Shown: in pieces, positions 34,801 through 43,033 of the stretch
Layout of the letters: the number at the start of each line of letters is the position of its first letter
Position numbering within the stretch: position 1 is the first letter of the stretch
From: Caminicella sporogenes DSM 14501
Lineage (GTDB): Bacteria > Bacillota > Clostridia > Peptostreptococcales > Caminicellaceae
Reading direction: 5' to 3'
NCBI RefSeq assembly: GCF_900142285.1
Contig: NZ_FRAJ01000017.1
Location: forward strand, 1-55,590
DNA: 55,590 bases
Notes under the pieces: model-generated
The model's input: the letters and a program-made list of their open reading frames with translations, nothing else
The model's database searches: none
What the model was told of the DNA's origin: nothing
Program-made: the position numbers and the translations under genes

Positions 34801-37128
34801 GGAAAAGCAACTGGGGAATCAGCAACAGAAAGTAAAGGTTGGGGTCCTGATAGACTTAAAAATCCAACTGTAGCTCATGCTCTAATAAAGGCCTTAGAAC
34901 AACAAGGTTTTGATTGTACAGATCATAATAGTGGATGTGATTTGCAGGATTATGGCTGGTCACTTTATATAGCAATGATAGGTGGCGACAGAGAATTTGA
35001 CCATAGACATACATCAGGATGGATGTACAGGGTAAATGGTTGGCTTCCTAATTATGGTTGCCAAGCGTATAGATTAAAAGGTGGAGAAGATATACTTTGG
35101 TATTTTGGTGCATATGGATTTGATACTTGGGTTACTGAAATAGAATCAGATAAGACAAGTGTAAGTACAGGTGAGAAGGTTGAAGTAAAATTAAAAGGAG
35201 TAGTGACACCATATAATGAAGAAGGTGACAGCTTTGGTTCAGATAGAGAAAAATTAATAAAGAATGCAACTATTTATGTAAATGGTAAGCCATATGAAAT
35301 GGATGGTAAAGAAGTTAAGACAAATGAAGAAGGCAAGGCTACATTGATATTTTATGAGCCGGGAACTTATGAAATATCAGCAGAAAGAATAAATGGAGAA
35401 GGATTAAGGGATATAGTAAGACCATTACCTATTAAGATTCAAGTAAGAGGAGAAAGTAAGACACCATCAGGAGGAATCAACCTTGATATAAAAGATGTAG
35501 ACAAAACATTAGATGAATTAGACAAAAATATGGATAAAATAAACACATCAGAAGAAGAAAAAGAAGTAGTAAAGAAAGTAACTGAAATAAAGAATAAATT
35601 AAAAAAAGCTGCAGAAAAAGTAAAAAATGAAAAAGAAGCACACAACGTGTTTAATAAAGCTACAAAAACAATTAATATACTTGTAAAATTATCAGATAAG
35701 ATAATGGATAAGAACAACAAAAAGGATGTTAGTATAATTGCAGTAGAAAATATGAAGATTATACTAAAACTTATGGATAAAATAACGGATAAAAAAGAAA
35801 TAAACAAAGCAACATCGGATATTATTGATGCTGCAGGAAATCTAATAGAAAAATTAGGTGGAGAGAATAAAAAAGAATTTATTAACAATGCAGTAAAGGC
35901 AGCGAAAAAAGCAATAGAAAAATCATTCAAACAAGAAATTTCAAAAGATGCATTAGAAGAGAGAAAAAATGCAGTATTAGTTAAGATAGATATGGATGAA
36001 ATCAATGCAATGACAGATGAAATAGAAAGTATAGAAAGAGAAATGAAAGAAAAATTGAAGCAGAACAAGATAAATCAGAAAATAGACCTAGAAAAGATAT
36101 TAAAAATAGAAATACCAAGTAAAGATAAAAAAGAAGTATATATAAGCTTGGCATCAAATGTTATAAATAACTTAAAACAAGATGGCATCGAAAAAGTAGA
36201 AATAAGAACAGAAAATGCAGTATTTAAGCTAACACCAAATACATTTAATGATAAAGAAAATAAAGAAGAAATTGCTTTGATTGCAAAGATAGTTGATAGA
36301 AATATCTTAACACCGCTTGAAAGATACAAAATACCAAAGGACTGCGTTATAATAGATTTAGATGCAAAAGTTGGAAATGAAAAAATAAATAAATTTAATG
36401 AACCAATTGAAGTAAGTATACCTTATAAGGGAAAAGTGAATAAAGGAGAAGTAGTACAAGTATTTTTACTAAAGAAAGATGGAACTATAGAAAATATGGG
36501 TGGAGAATATGACTCTGATACAAGAATGGTAACTTTTACAACTCCTCATTTTAGTAAATATTTTGCAAATAAGGTAAAAGTGATATTTAAAGACCTAGGG
36601 GGTTATCAGTGGGCAAAGGAAGCAATAGAAGCTATGGCACAAAAAGGTATAATAAATGGTCGTAAGGAAGGTATATTTGCTCCATCGGCAAATATTACAA
36701 GAGCAGAATTTGCAACACTTATGGCAAAGATGATGGGGTATAATACTGAAAATGTAGAAATACCTTTTACAGATGTAGACAAAGACACTTGGTACTATGA
36801 TTATGTGGGAGCAGCATATAAAAATGGTCTAATTAGAGGTAGAAGTAGCACTATATTTGATCCAAATGGAAAAATCACAAGAGAAGAAATGGCAGTAATT
36901 GTTGCAAAAGTATTAAAGCAGAAAGGATATAAAGAAGCAACCTTAGAAGAATTAAATATTTTTACAGACAAAGAAGAAATATCAGTATGGGCAAGAGAAG
37001 CAGTAAGTATATGTGTAAGAGAAAAAATCATAAGAGGTATGGAAGATGGAAGATTTGCACCAAAAGAGAGAGCAAATAGGGCACAAGCAGCCGTAATGCT
37101 CTACAAGCTTTATAATTTAATTCATTAA
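31861..37128 (+). CDS. Giant SLH surface protein with propellers, CARDB and DUF4430
   Basis: The 1755-aa protein has a signal peptide (about 1-37) and a propeller-like region with repeated DG-x-x-WK units (HFDGTEWKE, YFDGNKWKE, HYDGSKWRR) to about 375. Two CARDB-type Ig domains follow (about 379-595, each with EEDEENN or ETDEENN), then a second propeller (about 596-934, HYDGSSWKA, HYDGDRWSE, YYDGQNWNE). Next come DUF4430 (about 951-1087, GWMYRVNGWLPNYG), an Ig-like module, a long Lys/Glu helical region (about 1204-1410), a beta region and three SLH domains (about 1577-1755). It is anchored to the wall via SLH. Function is unknown; ligand binding or adhesion is likely. Confidence 0.85.
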   Translation: MYKFKNNNLIAIILTCIMVFSGLITPTGMGNKIVWAENSKIETTVTEAVYSDKNEQNGIWEAVASNTNENLVDIWKSPEGEVFVLGQKNIYKYVSGKGLSKPIYHIDESNIYLHSIWGTSSENIYVVGGIYPNIRAYNDARPMYGSIRLHYDGIKWEKKTTNRTLRGYFDIDGTSKDNIYIVGENRITHFDGTEWKEKDREESIFMGIYIESEDDIYILGVIRKGRENKAGFRYFDGNKWKEYISSYEKRKFTDIFVKAPNEIYLAGREWDTRKSDIYPDINVKFDGKNFTEATELSEFKRINDFWTKDSNNTYAVGYDENERGLIYHYDGSKWRRVAVPEVLLDEKLNCIVGMDEENLLVVGDHGTILEYKVTDKKDLKLSKLDVTIDVSKKTLDIDALVSYIGKRDAENVTIAVYGVVYGEDDYDFIKEETTTFEPNCTNTIKFKDIPIEKLNNKNIKVVVDALNIVKEEDEENNILEKEIKTDLSIVDIKFLENRETIYKANKENKGFRIKYANNGNIKIKNINILVYENNQVIHKFPFKELSNEGTVELDKWTPKSGTIKLKAVIDENDVITETDEENNEKSIDLKVVANIKDMDWIKINIPEWDPVDYGTGMPYNAPNGVGDILAFENGEIYVKARRGLYKYEKKQGGTSWQLIKNRDEVDCIWGDSPKNIFTAEYLQKSDDKNECFVEHFNGENWKRINIDHPDVINNSCGIRQVWGSSREDIYINNGKGIYHYDGSSWKAYDLGFKLYRDPLIASHDNIYALSIDQKIYHYDGDRWSEYKVNYKGLSDREIEDIYLDANNHLCIVYKQNINGINSDIEQLEVACFNGESWKNISFPFLTRRINLSSNIHRRTRLCILDENNIYLMKDSLYYYDGQNWNEIAGTNNDDLIKPDGIDSGLDTIIGFGSDKLFLAGDRGRVWYRGTGLDIKEDSDYNNDEQDVNSVKVYIRVEGYDKTFVPRTSIVVDNFDLTPYLGKATGESATESKGWGPDRLKNPTVAHALIKALEQQGFDCTDHNSGCDLQDYGWSLYIAMIGGDREFDHRHTSGWMYRVNGWLPNYGCQAYRLKGGEDILWYFGAYGFDTWVTEIESDKTSVSTGEKVEVKLKGVVTPYNEEGDSFGSDREKLIKNATIYVNGKPYEMDGKEVKTNEEGKATLIFYEPGTYEISAERINGEGLRDIVRPLPIKIQVRGESKTPSGGINLDIKDVDKTLDELDKNMDKINTSEEEKEVVKKVTEIKNKLKKAAEKVKNEKEAHNVFNKATKTINILVKLSDKIMDKNNKKDVSIIAVENMKIILKLMDKITDKKEINKATSDIIDAAGNLIEKLGGENKKEFINNAVKAAKKAIEKSFKQEISKDALEERKNAVLVKIDMDEINAMTDEIESIEREMKEKLKQNKINQKIDLEKILKIEIPSKDKKEVYISLASNVINNLKQDGIEKVEIRTENAVFKLTPNTFNDKENKEEIALIAKIVDRNILTPLERYKIPKDCVIIDLDAKVGNEKINKFNEPIEVSIPYKGKVNKGEVVQVFLLKKDGTIENMGGEYDSDTRMVTFTTPHFSKYFANKVKVIFKDLGGYQWAKEAIEAMAQKGIINGRKEGIFAPSANITRAEFATLMAKMMGYNTENVEIPFTDVDKDTWYYDYVGAAYKNGLIRGRSSTIFDPNGKITREEMAVIVAKVLKQKGYKEATLEELNIFTDKEEISVWAREAVSICVREKIIRGMEDGRFAPKERANRAQAAVMLYKLYNLIH

Positions 37129-37218
37129 AAAATAAAAACTGCTAGCAAAATTTATTTTAATCTATGCTAGCAGTTTTTTAAAAACGTATATAAATTGCAA
37201 AAAATAGAAGATTATTTT
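36871..37218 (+). repeat. SLH3-terminator cassette, copy 1
   Basis: This 348-bp block covers the last SLH repeat of the 1755-aa protein, the stop codon, the terminator and about 40 bp beyond. It matches 42471-42818 along its whole length with about nine differences counted by eye. The coding part and terminator recur at 52567-52865. Confidence 0.85.
37134..37179 (+). terminator. Terminator of the 1755-aa gene
   Basis: AAAAACTGCTAGC (37134-37146) pairs with GCTAGCAGTTTTT (37166-37178) around a 19-nt loop. The same stem occurs after the other two SLH genes. Confidence 0.92.
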
Positions 37219-37291
37219 GACAGAGACGTAGTAAAAAGAGGACTAAAGAATTAAAATAAAAATTTTATATGTGTTTATTATTGAAATTGTG

Positions 37292-37341
37292 GCTGACTAG
37301 AAAACTAGAGGCCTATCTTATTTGAGATAGAGCCTCTTTTT
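37292..37341 (+). promoter_or_regulatory. Surface-protein attenuator, copy B
   Basis: GCTGACTAGAAAACTAG and AGGC (37292-37312) form the hairpin with a CTAG/CTAG stem, then the terminator AGAGGC-CTATCT / AGATAG-A-GCCTCT and TTTTT (to 37341). The 85 nt ending at 37312 are nearly identical (one difference) to those before copy C, including a possible -10 TATTAT just upstream. Confidence 0.75.
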
Positions 37342-37376
37342 GTTTAGCGAAATAAAAAATGAGAAGGATGGGGATT

Positions 37377-40300
37377 ATGAAAAAAAATATTAGGAGTTTC
37401 ATATCTTTACTAGTTATTTTTACTATGATTTTTACTAGTTTAGGATTGGGAATAATCAGTCCAATAACTGTAAATGCACAACAAAATATGACTAAAGATA
37501 CGACAGTAAAACTAGCAGTAGTTGGAAAGTATAATGAGATATTATTTTCACCACATGAGGTTACTGTAAGGAGTGTAGTATACGGAAAAGATATTGTAAG
37601 TAATGTAGTATATGCTTCAGATGTACTTAAAGCTGCTGGCCTTAGAATAGAACAAAATGAAGATTCTGGATTTATAACAAGTATAAATGATCAAAAAAAT
37701 GGTATAGAAGATGGAACATATACATCTATGAGTGGATGGATGTATAAGGTAAATGGTATATTGCCTAATGTTGGAGCAGGGAAAAAGGAAGTAAAAGAAG
37801 GAGATAAGATTTTCTTTTACTATGTAAAGAATCCTAGTGATTTACTTCCAAGTTTAAGTGATTTTATTAAAGTTAAAGTAAGAGTATATAAAGGAAATGA
37901 AATTATTGTAAATGATAAAGAGGTTACAGTATTAAAAGGAAAATCTGTTTGTGCAGCTATAAAAGAAGCTTTGGAGAAAGAAAATATAAAAGATAATGAT
38001 ATAGATTTTACAATAGGATATATTAATAAAATTAATGGTATAGAAGATACTTGGCTTTATGATATAAATGATGACGAATCTACATGTATGAATCCCGAAG
38101 TAGAATTAAAAGATGGAGATATAATAAGGGTTTATACATACGATACAGTAGTACCTAAGAGTATACGAATTAATAAGCCAAATAAAGATATACATGTAGG
38201 AGAGAATTTACAGCTAACAGTTACAGCATTAGATAAAGAAGGAAAGAATATAGATAACTACCAACCTATATGGAAAACGAGTAATTCAAATATAGCAAGT
38301 ATTGATGAAAATGGATTACTTACGGCAAAGAGTGTTGGAAAAGTTATTATATATGCGCAAGTAAAAGGAGAGCCGGATAAAGAAGGTCAATGCACTATTC
38401 AAATAAAAAATAGTTCTTATAAGGAAAGAGTATTAGAAGCAATTGATAAAGCTGCACAAGTAGCATTAAAAAATCATTATAGTATGGATTGGGTTGCTAT
38501 AGGTCTTGCAAGAGCTGGAAAGGAAGTACCAAGTGATTATTTGCAGGGAGTAGAAAGATATTTAAAAAGTCATAATGGAGAATTTGCAAATAAACCTACA
38601 GAATATGAGCGAATGACACTTGGCATATTGGCAGCAGGTGGAGATCCAAGAAATATAGCTGGATATGATTTGATTGAAAAAATTTATAATACCGATTTAG
38701 ATAAACAAGGAATTAATGCTTTAGTATTTGGTTTGATAGCTTTAGATGCAGGAGAATATAAAGTACCAGAAAATGCAAAATGGAATAGAGATAAATTAAT
38801 TAAAGCAATTCTTGAGAACGAATGTAGTAATGAAGATAATGACTATGGTAAAAAAGGTGGATGGGCATTTTGGGGTACAACTGGAGACCCTGATATGACA
38901 GGTATGGCTATGACAGCCCTAGCACCATATTATAATAAGAGAGAAGATGTAAAGGCAGCAGTAGATAGAGCTGTAGAATATTTATCAGCAATTCAAAAGG
39001 AAAATGGTGGTTTTTATTCATGGGGTTCTTTTAATTCTGAATCTTGTGCGCAAGTTATTATGGGATTATGTAATATCAATATAGATCCTACAGGAGAAAA
39101 ATTTACAAAGAACGGAAAAAATGTATTAGATGCATTATTGAGTTTTGAGGCAGAGGGTGGGGGTTTTGGCCATATTGATAGAAATGTAAATGGTATGGCA
39201 ACAGAACAAGCACTTTATGCACTAGATCAATATATTTATTATTTAGAAGGAAAAGGTTCTATATATAGATGGGGAAATAAAGAAGACCAAAAAGCACCAG
39301 AGATAATAACAGACTTAGAAGATAAGACAGTAAAAGAAGCAAAGATAACATTCACAGCGAGGGCAGAAGATGAAAAAGATGGAGAAGTAGGAATAATAGT
39401 AAAAGTAAACGGTGAAGTAGTAGAGGGCGAGAATGGAAAATACGAAGCAGTTCTTAAAGAAGGAGAAAATAAGATAACAATAGAAGCAGTAGATAAAGTA
39501 GGGAATAAAGCAGAGAAGGTATATACAATAATATACAAAGTAGTAAAAATAAAGAGAATAGAAATAGAAAAAATAAATACAAATATAAAAGTAGGGAATA
39601 AACCAGAAATAAGAGCGAAGATATACGATGAAGAAGGAAAAGAAGTAAAAGATGAAAAAATAAAATGGACAAGCAGTGATGAAAAGACATCAATAGTAAA
39701 ATATGGAAAGATAATAAGCTTAAAAGAAGGAAAAGTAACAATAACAGCAGCAGTAGAAAAGCAACCAAGTATAAAAGATGAAATAACAATAAATATAGTA
39801 CCAAACATAAAGACAGTGAGTATAAGAGTAGAAGGATATGATAGGACAATCATACCAAAGACAACAATACAAGTACCATTAGTAGATATATCAAAAGATT
39901 TAGGAGAAGCAAGTGGAGGAAGTGCGACAGAGTCTAGTGGATGGGGAGTAGAAAGATTTAACAATCCAACTAATGCTCATGCAATAGTAAAGATACTAAA
40001 AGATAATGGATTTAGACAACAAACGAAAGAAGACAGAGAAAAAGGGACAGATGAAACGAAGCTATTCGATTTTCAAGACTATGGCTGGGGCTTATACATA
40101 GCAATGATAGGAGGTTACAGAGAATTTGACCATGGTGGCATATCAGGATGGATGTATAGAGTAAACGGAAAGATGCCGCCAGTAGGATGTAATGGGAAAG
40201 AATTAGAAGATGGAGACGAAATAGTATGGTACTATGGAGCATATGGATTTAACAATGTATTTACAAAGATGGAAGTAGACAAAACAGAAGTAACAGAAGG

Positions 40301-42728
40301 AGAAAGTATAAACATAACTATTGTAGGGGATAATGGAGGATTTGCAAGTAAAGAGAAACCATTAGAAGGAGCAATAATATTAGTAAATGGAAAAGAATAC
40401 AAAGAGAATGGAGAATTAGTAAAGACAGATAAAGAAGGAAAAGCAAGTATAACATTAAAAAAAGCAGGGAAATATGAAATAAACTTAACAAGATATAAGA
40501 TAAAGGAAGGAAAGAGGGAATATATAGACATAGTAAGACCAGAACCAAAAATAATAATAGTAAAAGAAAGAGATAAAAAAGCACCAGAGATAATAACAGA
40601 TTTAGAAGATAAGACAGTAAAAGAAGCAAAGATAACATTCACAGCAAAAGCAGAAGATGAAAAAGAAGGAGAAGTAGAAGTAATAGTAAAAGTAAACGAT
40701 GAGATAGTAGAAGGCGAGAATGGAAAATACGAAGTAGTCCTTAAAGAAGGGGAAAATAAAATAAAAATAGAAGCAGTAGATAAAGTAGGGAACAAAGAAG
40801 AGAAGGTATATACGATTATATATGAAAAAGTTATTATAGATGATAAAAATCTTGAAGGACTAAAAGATTTAAGAATAGATGGAAAGATAATAAAAGGATT
40901 TAAAAAAGATAAATTGGCGTATGAAGTTTTCTTACCATCAAATATATCAAAAGTACCAAAAGTGACAGCAATACCATCAGACCCAAATGCAAAAGTTGAA
41001 ATAAAACAAGCCTTAGATGTAAAAGATAAAGCAGTAGTAAAAGTAACAGAGCCAGATAAAAAGACAATAAAAGTATATACAATACAATTTATAAAGAGAA
41101 AAGCGATAAAAATATCAAAGGATAAACCAGTAGAGGTAAAAGTGAAAGAAGGAGAAAAACATTTAGAATTGCCAGAGATAACAGAAGAAGAAATAAGAGA
41201 TGTGGAAATAAAAGTAGATGTAGAAGATATAAAAGATGCAACAATAAAAGTGCCGTTGAGAGAAGAAAAGGGTAAAAAGCAAGCACTGCTTCCAAAACTA
41301 GAAATTAAATCAAACATAGCAAAAATAGAAATACCAGCAGGAATAATAACGGCAGAAGATAAAGAATGGGATGGAACAATTAAGATGCCAACAGAAGTAG
41401 AAAAGACGAGTGTAAAAATAGAAAATGGCATACCAGAAGCAGTAATAGAAGTAGGAGGAGATATAGGATTAACATTTAATAAAGCAGTAAGATTAGTGAT
41501 ACCAGGACAAGCGGGTAAAAAAGCAGCATATATAAAAGATGGAAAAGTAATAGAAATTACGCAAGTTCTTAGAGAAGATAATCAAGAAATAGCAGATAAA
41601 GAGATAGCAGAAGGAAAAGAAGGAAAAATAGACGTAGGAAAAGACCTAATCATTTGGACAAAACATTTTACAAAATTTATAGTGTATACAGAAACAAATA
41701 CAAATAATGATACAAATAAAGATAGTAGTAGCGGGGGAGGCGGAAGTGCATCATCGAAAGGAATAAAAGTATATACAGGTGTAGAAACAAAGGTAGAAAA
41801 ATACGGTGTAATTATTAATATACCAAAAGATGCAATAAATAAAGATATATATGTAAAAATATCAAAAGAGAATAGTACATCAAATATAAAATTAAAAGAA
41901 GAAGAAAAACTAATAAGCAAAATATTTAAAATTACAAAAGACAGAGAAGTAGATTTTAATAAAGAAGTAATAATTACATTACCATTTGAAAAGACAAAAG
42001 TAAATGAAAACGAAAATGCAATAGCAATATATTGTTACGATGAAAAAGATGATAAGTGGATAAAATTAAAGGATACAGAAGTAGATTTTAAAAACAGTAA
42101 AATAAGTGGAAAAATAAAACAATTTACTAAGTTTGCAGTAATAGCAATAAAGAAAACAGAGAAAAAAGAAGAAAAAGTAAAAACAGAAGAAAATATAAAA
42201 GATATAAAAGGGCATTGGGCAGAAAAATATGTAAAAGAATTAGTAAAAATAGGAGTAATAAGTGGATATCCAGATAAGACATTCAAGCCGGAAAAAGACA
42301 TAACAAGGGCAGAGTTTATAACAATACTAGTAAAAGCATTTAAGCTAGAAGGAAGAAAAGGAAAAGAATTTAAAGATATAAAAGGACATTGGGCAAAAGA
42401 AGAAATAAAGTTAGCAGCATCAAATGGAATAATAGAAGGATATGAAGATGGAACATGTAGGCCAAATGAAAAAATCACAAGAGAAGAAATGGCAGTAATT
42501 GTTGCAAAAGTATTAAAGCAGAAAGGATATAAAGAAGCAATCTTAGAAGAATTAAATATTTTTACAGACAAAGAAGAAATATCAGTATGGGCAAGAGAAG
42601 CAATAAGCATGTGCGTAAAAGAAAAAATCATAAGAGGTATGGGAGATGGAAGATTTGCACCAAAAGAGAGAGCAAATAGGGCACAAGCAGCCGTAATGCT
42701 CTACAAGCTTTATAATCTAATTCATTAA
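37377..42728 (+). CDS. Giant SLH protein with DUF4430, alpha-toroid and BIG2 domains
   Basis: The 1783-aa protein starts at ATG 37377 (GAAGGATGGGG upstream; an in-frame ATG 18 nt earlier has no ribosome site). In order: signal peptide, DUF4430 (about 42-155, GWMYKVNGILPNVG), a second DUF4430-like unit (163-258), BIG2 (260-345) and an alpha/alpha-toroid prenyltransferase-like domain (350-628). Then follow Ig-like (640-723), BIG2 (724-811), a third DUF4430 (813-955), an Ig-like repeat nearly copying the first (1068-1151), a cadherin-like sandwich, an LELPEI module (1242-1438), a GGGG linker, a ZU5-like domain (about 1462-1598) and three SLH repeats. The toroid-DUF4430 pair recalls transcobalamin. 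Ligand unknown. Confidence 0.87.
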   Translation: MKKNIRSFISLLVIFTMIFTSLGLGIISPITVNAQQNMTKDTTVKLAVVGKYNEILFSPHEVTVRSVVYGKDIVSNVVYASDVLKAAGLRIEQNEDSGFITSINDQKNGIEDGTYTSMSGWMYKVNGILPNVGAGKKEVKEGDKIFFYYVKNPSDLLPSLSDFIKVKVRVYKGNEIIVNDKEVTVLKGKSVCAAIKEALEKENIKDNDIDFTIGYINKINGIEDTWLYDINDDESTCMNPEVELKDGDIIRVYTYDTVVPKSIRINKPNKDIHVGENLQLTVTALDKEGKNIDNYQPIWKTSNSNIASIDENGLLTAKSVGKVIIYAQVKGEPDKEGQCTIQIKNSSYKERVLEAIDKAAQVALKNHYSMDWVAIGLARAGKEVPSDYLQGVERYLKSHNGEFANKPTEYERMTLGILAAGGDPRNIAGYDLIEKIYNTDLDKQGINALVFGLIALDAGEYKVPENAKWNRDKLIKAILENECSNEDNDYGKKGGWAFWGTTGDPDMTGMAMTALAPYYNKREDVKAAVDRAVEYLSAIQKENGGFYSWGSFNSESCAQVIMGLCNINIDPTGEKFTKNGKNVLDALLSFEAEGGGFGHIDRNVNGMATEQALYALDQYIYYLEGKGSIYRWGNKEDQKAPEIITDLEDKTVKEAKITFTARAEDEKDGEVGIIVKVNGEVVEGENGKYEAVLKEGENKITIEAVDKVGNKAEKVYTIIYKVVKIKRIEIEKINTNIKVGNKPEIRAKIYDEEGKEVKDEKIKWTSSDEKTSIVKYGKIISLKEGKVTITAAVEKQPSIKDEITINIVPNIKTVSIRVEGYDRTIIPKTTIQVPLVDISKDLGEASGGSATESSGWGVERFNNPTNAHAIVKILKDNGFRQQTKEDREKGTDETKLFDFQDYGWGLYIAMIGGYREFDHGGISGWMYRVNGKMPPVGCNGKELEDGDEIVWYYGAYGFNNVFTKMEVDKTEVTEGESINITIVGDNGGFASKEKPLEGAIILVNGKEYKENGELVKTDKEGKASITLKKAGKYEINLTRYKIKEGKREYIDIVRPEPKIIIVKERDKKAPEIITDLEDKTVKEAKITFTAKAEDEKEGEVEVIVKVNDEIVEGENGKYEVVLKEGENKIKIEAVDKVGNKEEKVYTIIYEKVIIDDKNLEGLKDLRIDGKIIKGFKKDKLAYEVFLPSNISKVPKVTAIPSDPNAKVEIKQALDVKDKAVVKVTEPDKKTIKVYTIQFIKRKAIKISKDKPVEVKVKEGEKHLELPEITEEEIRDVEIKVDVEDIKDATIKVPLREEKGKKQALLPKLEIKSNIAKIEIPAGIITAEDKEWDGTIKMPTEVEKTSVKIENGIPEAVIEVGGDIGLTFNKAVRLVIPGQAGKKAAYIKDGKVIEITQVLREDNQEIADKEIAEGKEGKIDVGKDLIIWTKHFTKFIVYTETNTNNDTNKDSSSGGGGSASSKGIKVYTGVETKVEKYGVIINIPKDAINKDIYVKISKENSTSNIKLKEEEKLISKIFKITKDREVDFNKEVIITLPFEKTKVNENENAIAIYCYDEKDDKWIKLKDTEVDFKNSKISGKIKQFTKFAVIAIKKTEKKEEKVKTEENIKDIKGHWAEKYVKELVKIGVISGYPDKTFKPEKDITRAEFITILVKAFKLEGRKGKEFKDIKGHWAKEEIKLAASNGIIEGYEDGTCRPNEKITREEMAVIVAKVLKQKGYKEAILEELNIFTDKEEISVWAREAISMCVKEKIIRGMGDGRFAPKERANRAQAAVMLYKLYNLIH

Positions 42729-42818
42729 AAAATAAAAACTGCTAGCGAAATTTATTTTAATCTATGCTAGCAGTTTTTTAAAAACGTATATAAATTGCAA
42801 AAAATAGAAGATTATTTT
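42471..42818 (+). repeat. SLH3-terminator cassette, copy 2
   Basis: The block is aligned without gaps to copy 1 (36871-37218), covering the last SLH repeat, stop, terminator and downstream DNA. The homology resumes at 42864-42948 over the promoter region and attenuator. Confidence 0.85.
42734..42779 (+). terminator. Terminator of the 1783-aa gene
   Basis: AAAAACTGCTAGC and GCTAGCAGTTTTTT form the stem; the loop differs from copy 1 by one base. The spacer to the next gene (42780-43033) holds attenuator C and no gene. Confidence 0.92.
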
Positions 42819-42927
42819 ATAAATTCTAAAAATTGAAAATATATTTAAAATGATATATAATATGTAGTAAAAAGAGGACTGAAGAATTAAAATAAAAATT
42901 TTATATGTGTTTATTATTGAAATTGTG

Positions 42928-42972
42928 GCTGACTAGAAAACTAGAGGCACTACCTATACAGGTAGTGCTTTT
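42928..42972 (+). promoter_or_regulatory. Surface-protein attenuator, copy C
   Basis: The same GCTGACTAGAAAACTAG and AGGC core (42928-42948) is followed by a terminator with an entirely different stem, GCACTACCT / AGGTAGTGC with TTTT. The upstream motif is kept while the terminator sequence changed, so both elements seem to be under selection. Confidence 0.75.
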
Positions 42973-43033
42973 ATAATGTTTTGTATTTAAAAAAATTAAA
43001 CATAAGAATTAAAAATTAAAAAGGGGGAGCGTT

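Noticed and set aside
35439-36068. 209-aa minus-strand frame with hydrophobic appearance
   Set aside because: It is antisense to the Lys/Glu-rich helical region, which automatically yields Phe/Ser/Leu-rich translation.
39239-41431. Long minus-strand frames (241 and 399 aa) inside the 1783-aa gene
   Set aside because: They are shadows of purine-rich coding sequence: Phe/Ser/Leu-rich with repeated stretches mirroring the sense-strand repeats, and no ribosome sites.
30252-42972. Known riboswitch classes (cobalamin, c-di-GMP-I/II, preQ1) for the surface-gene leaders
   Set aside because: The conserved core is only about 21 nt plus a terminator and lacks the signature sequences of those classes.
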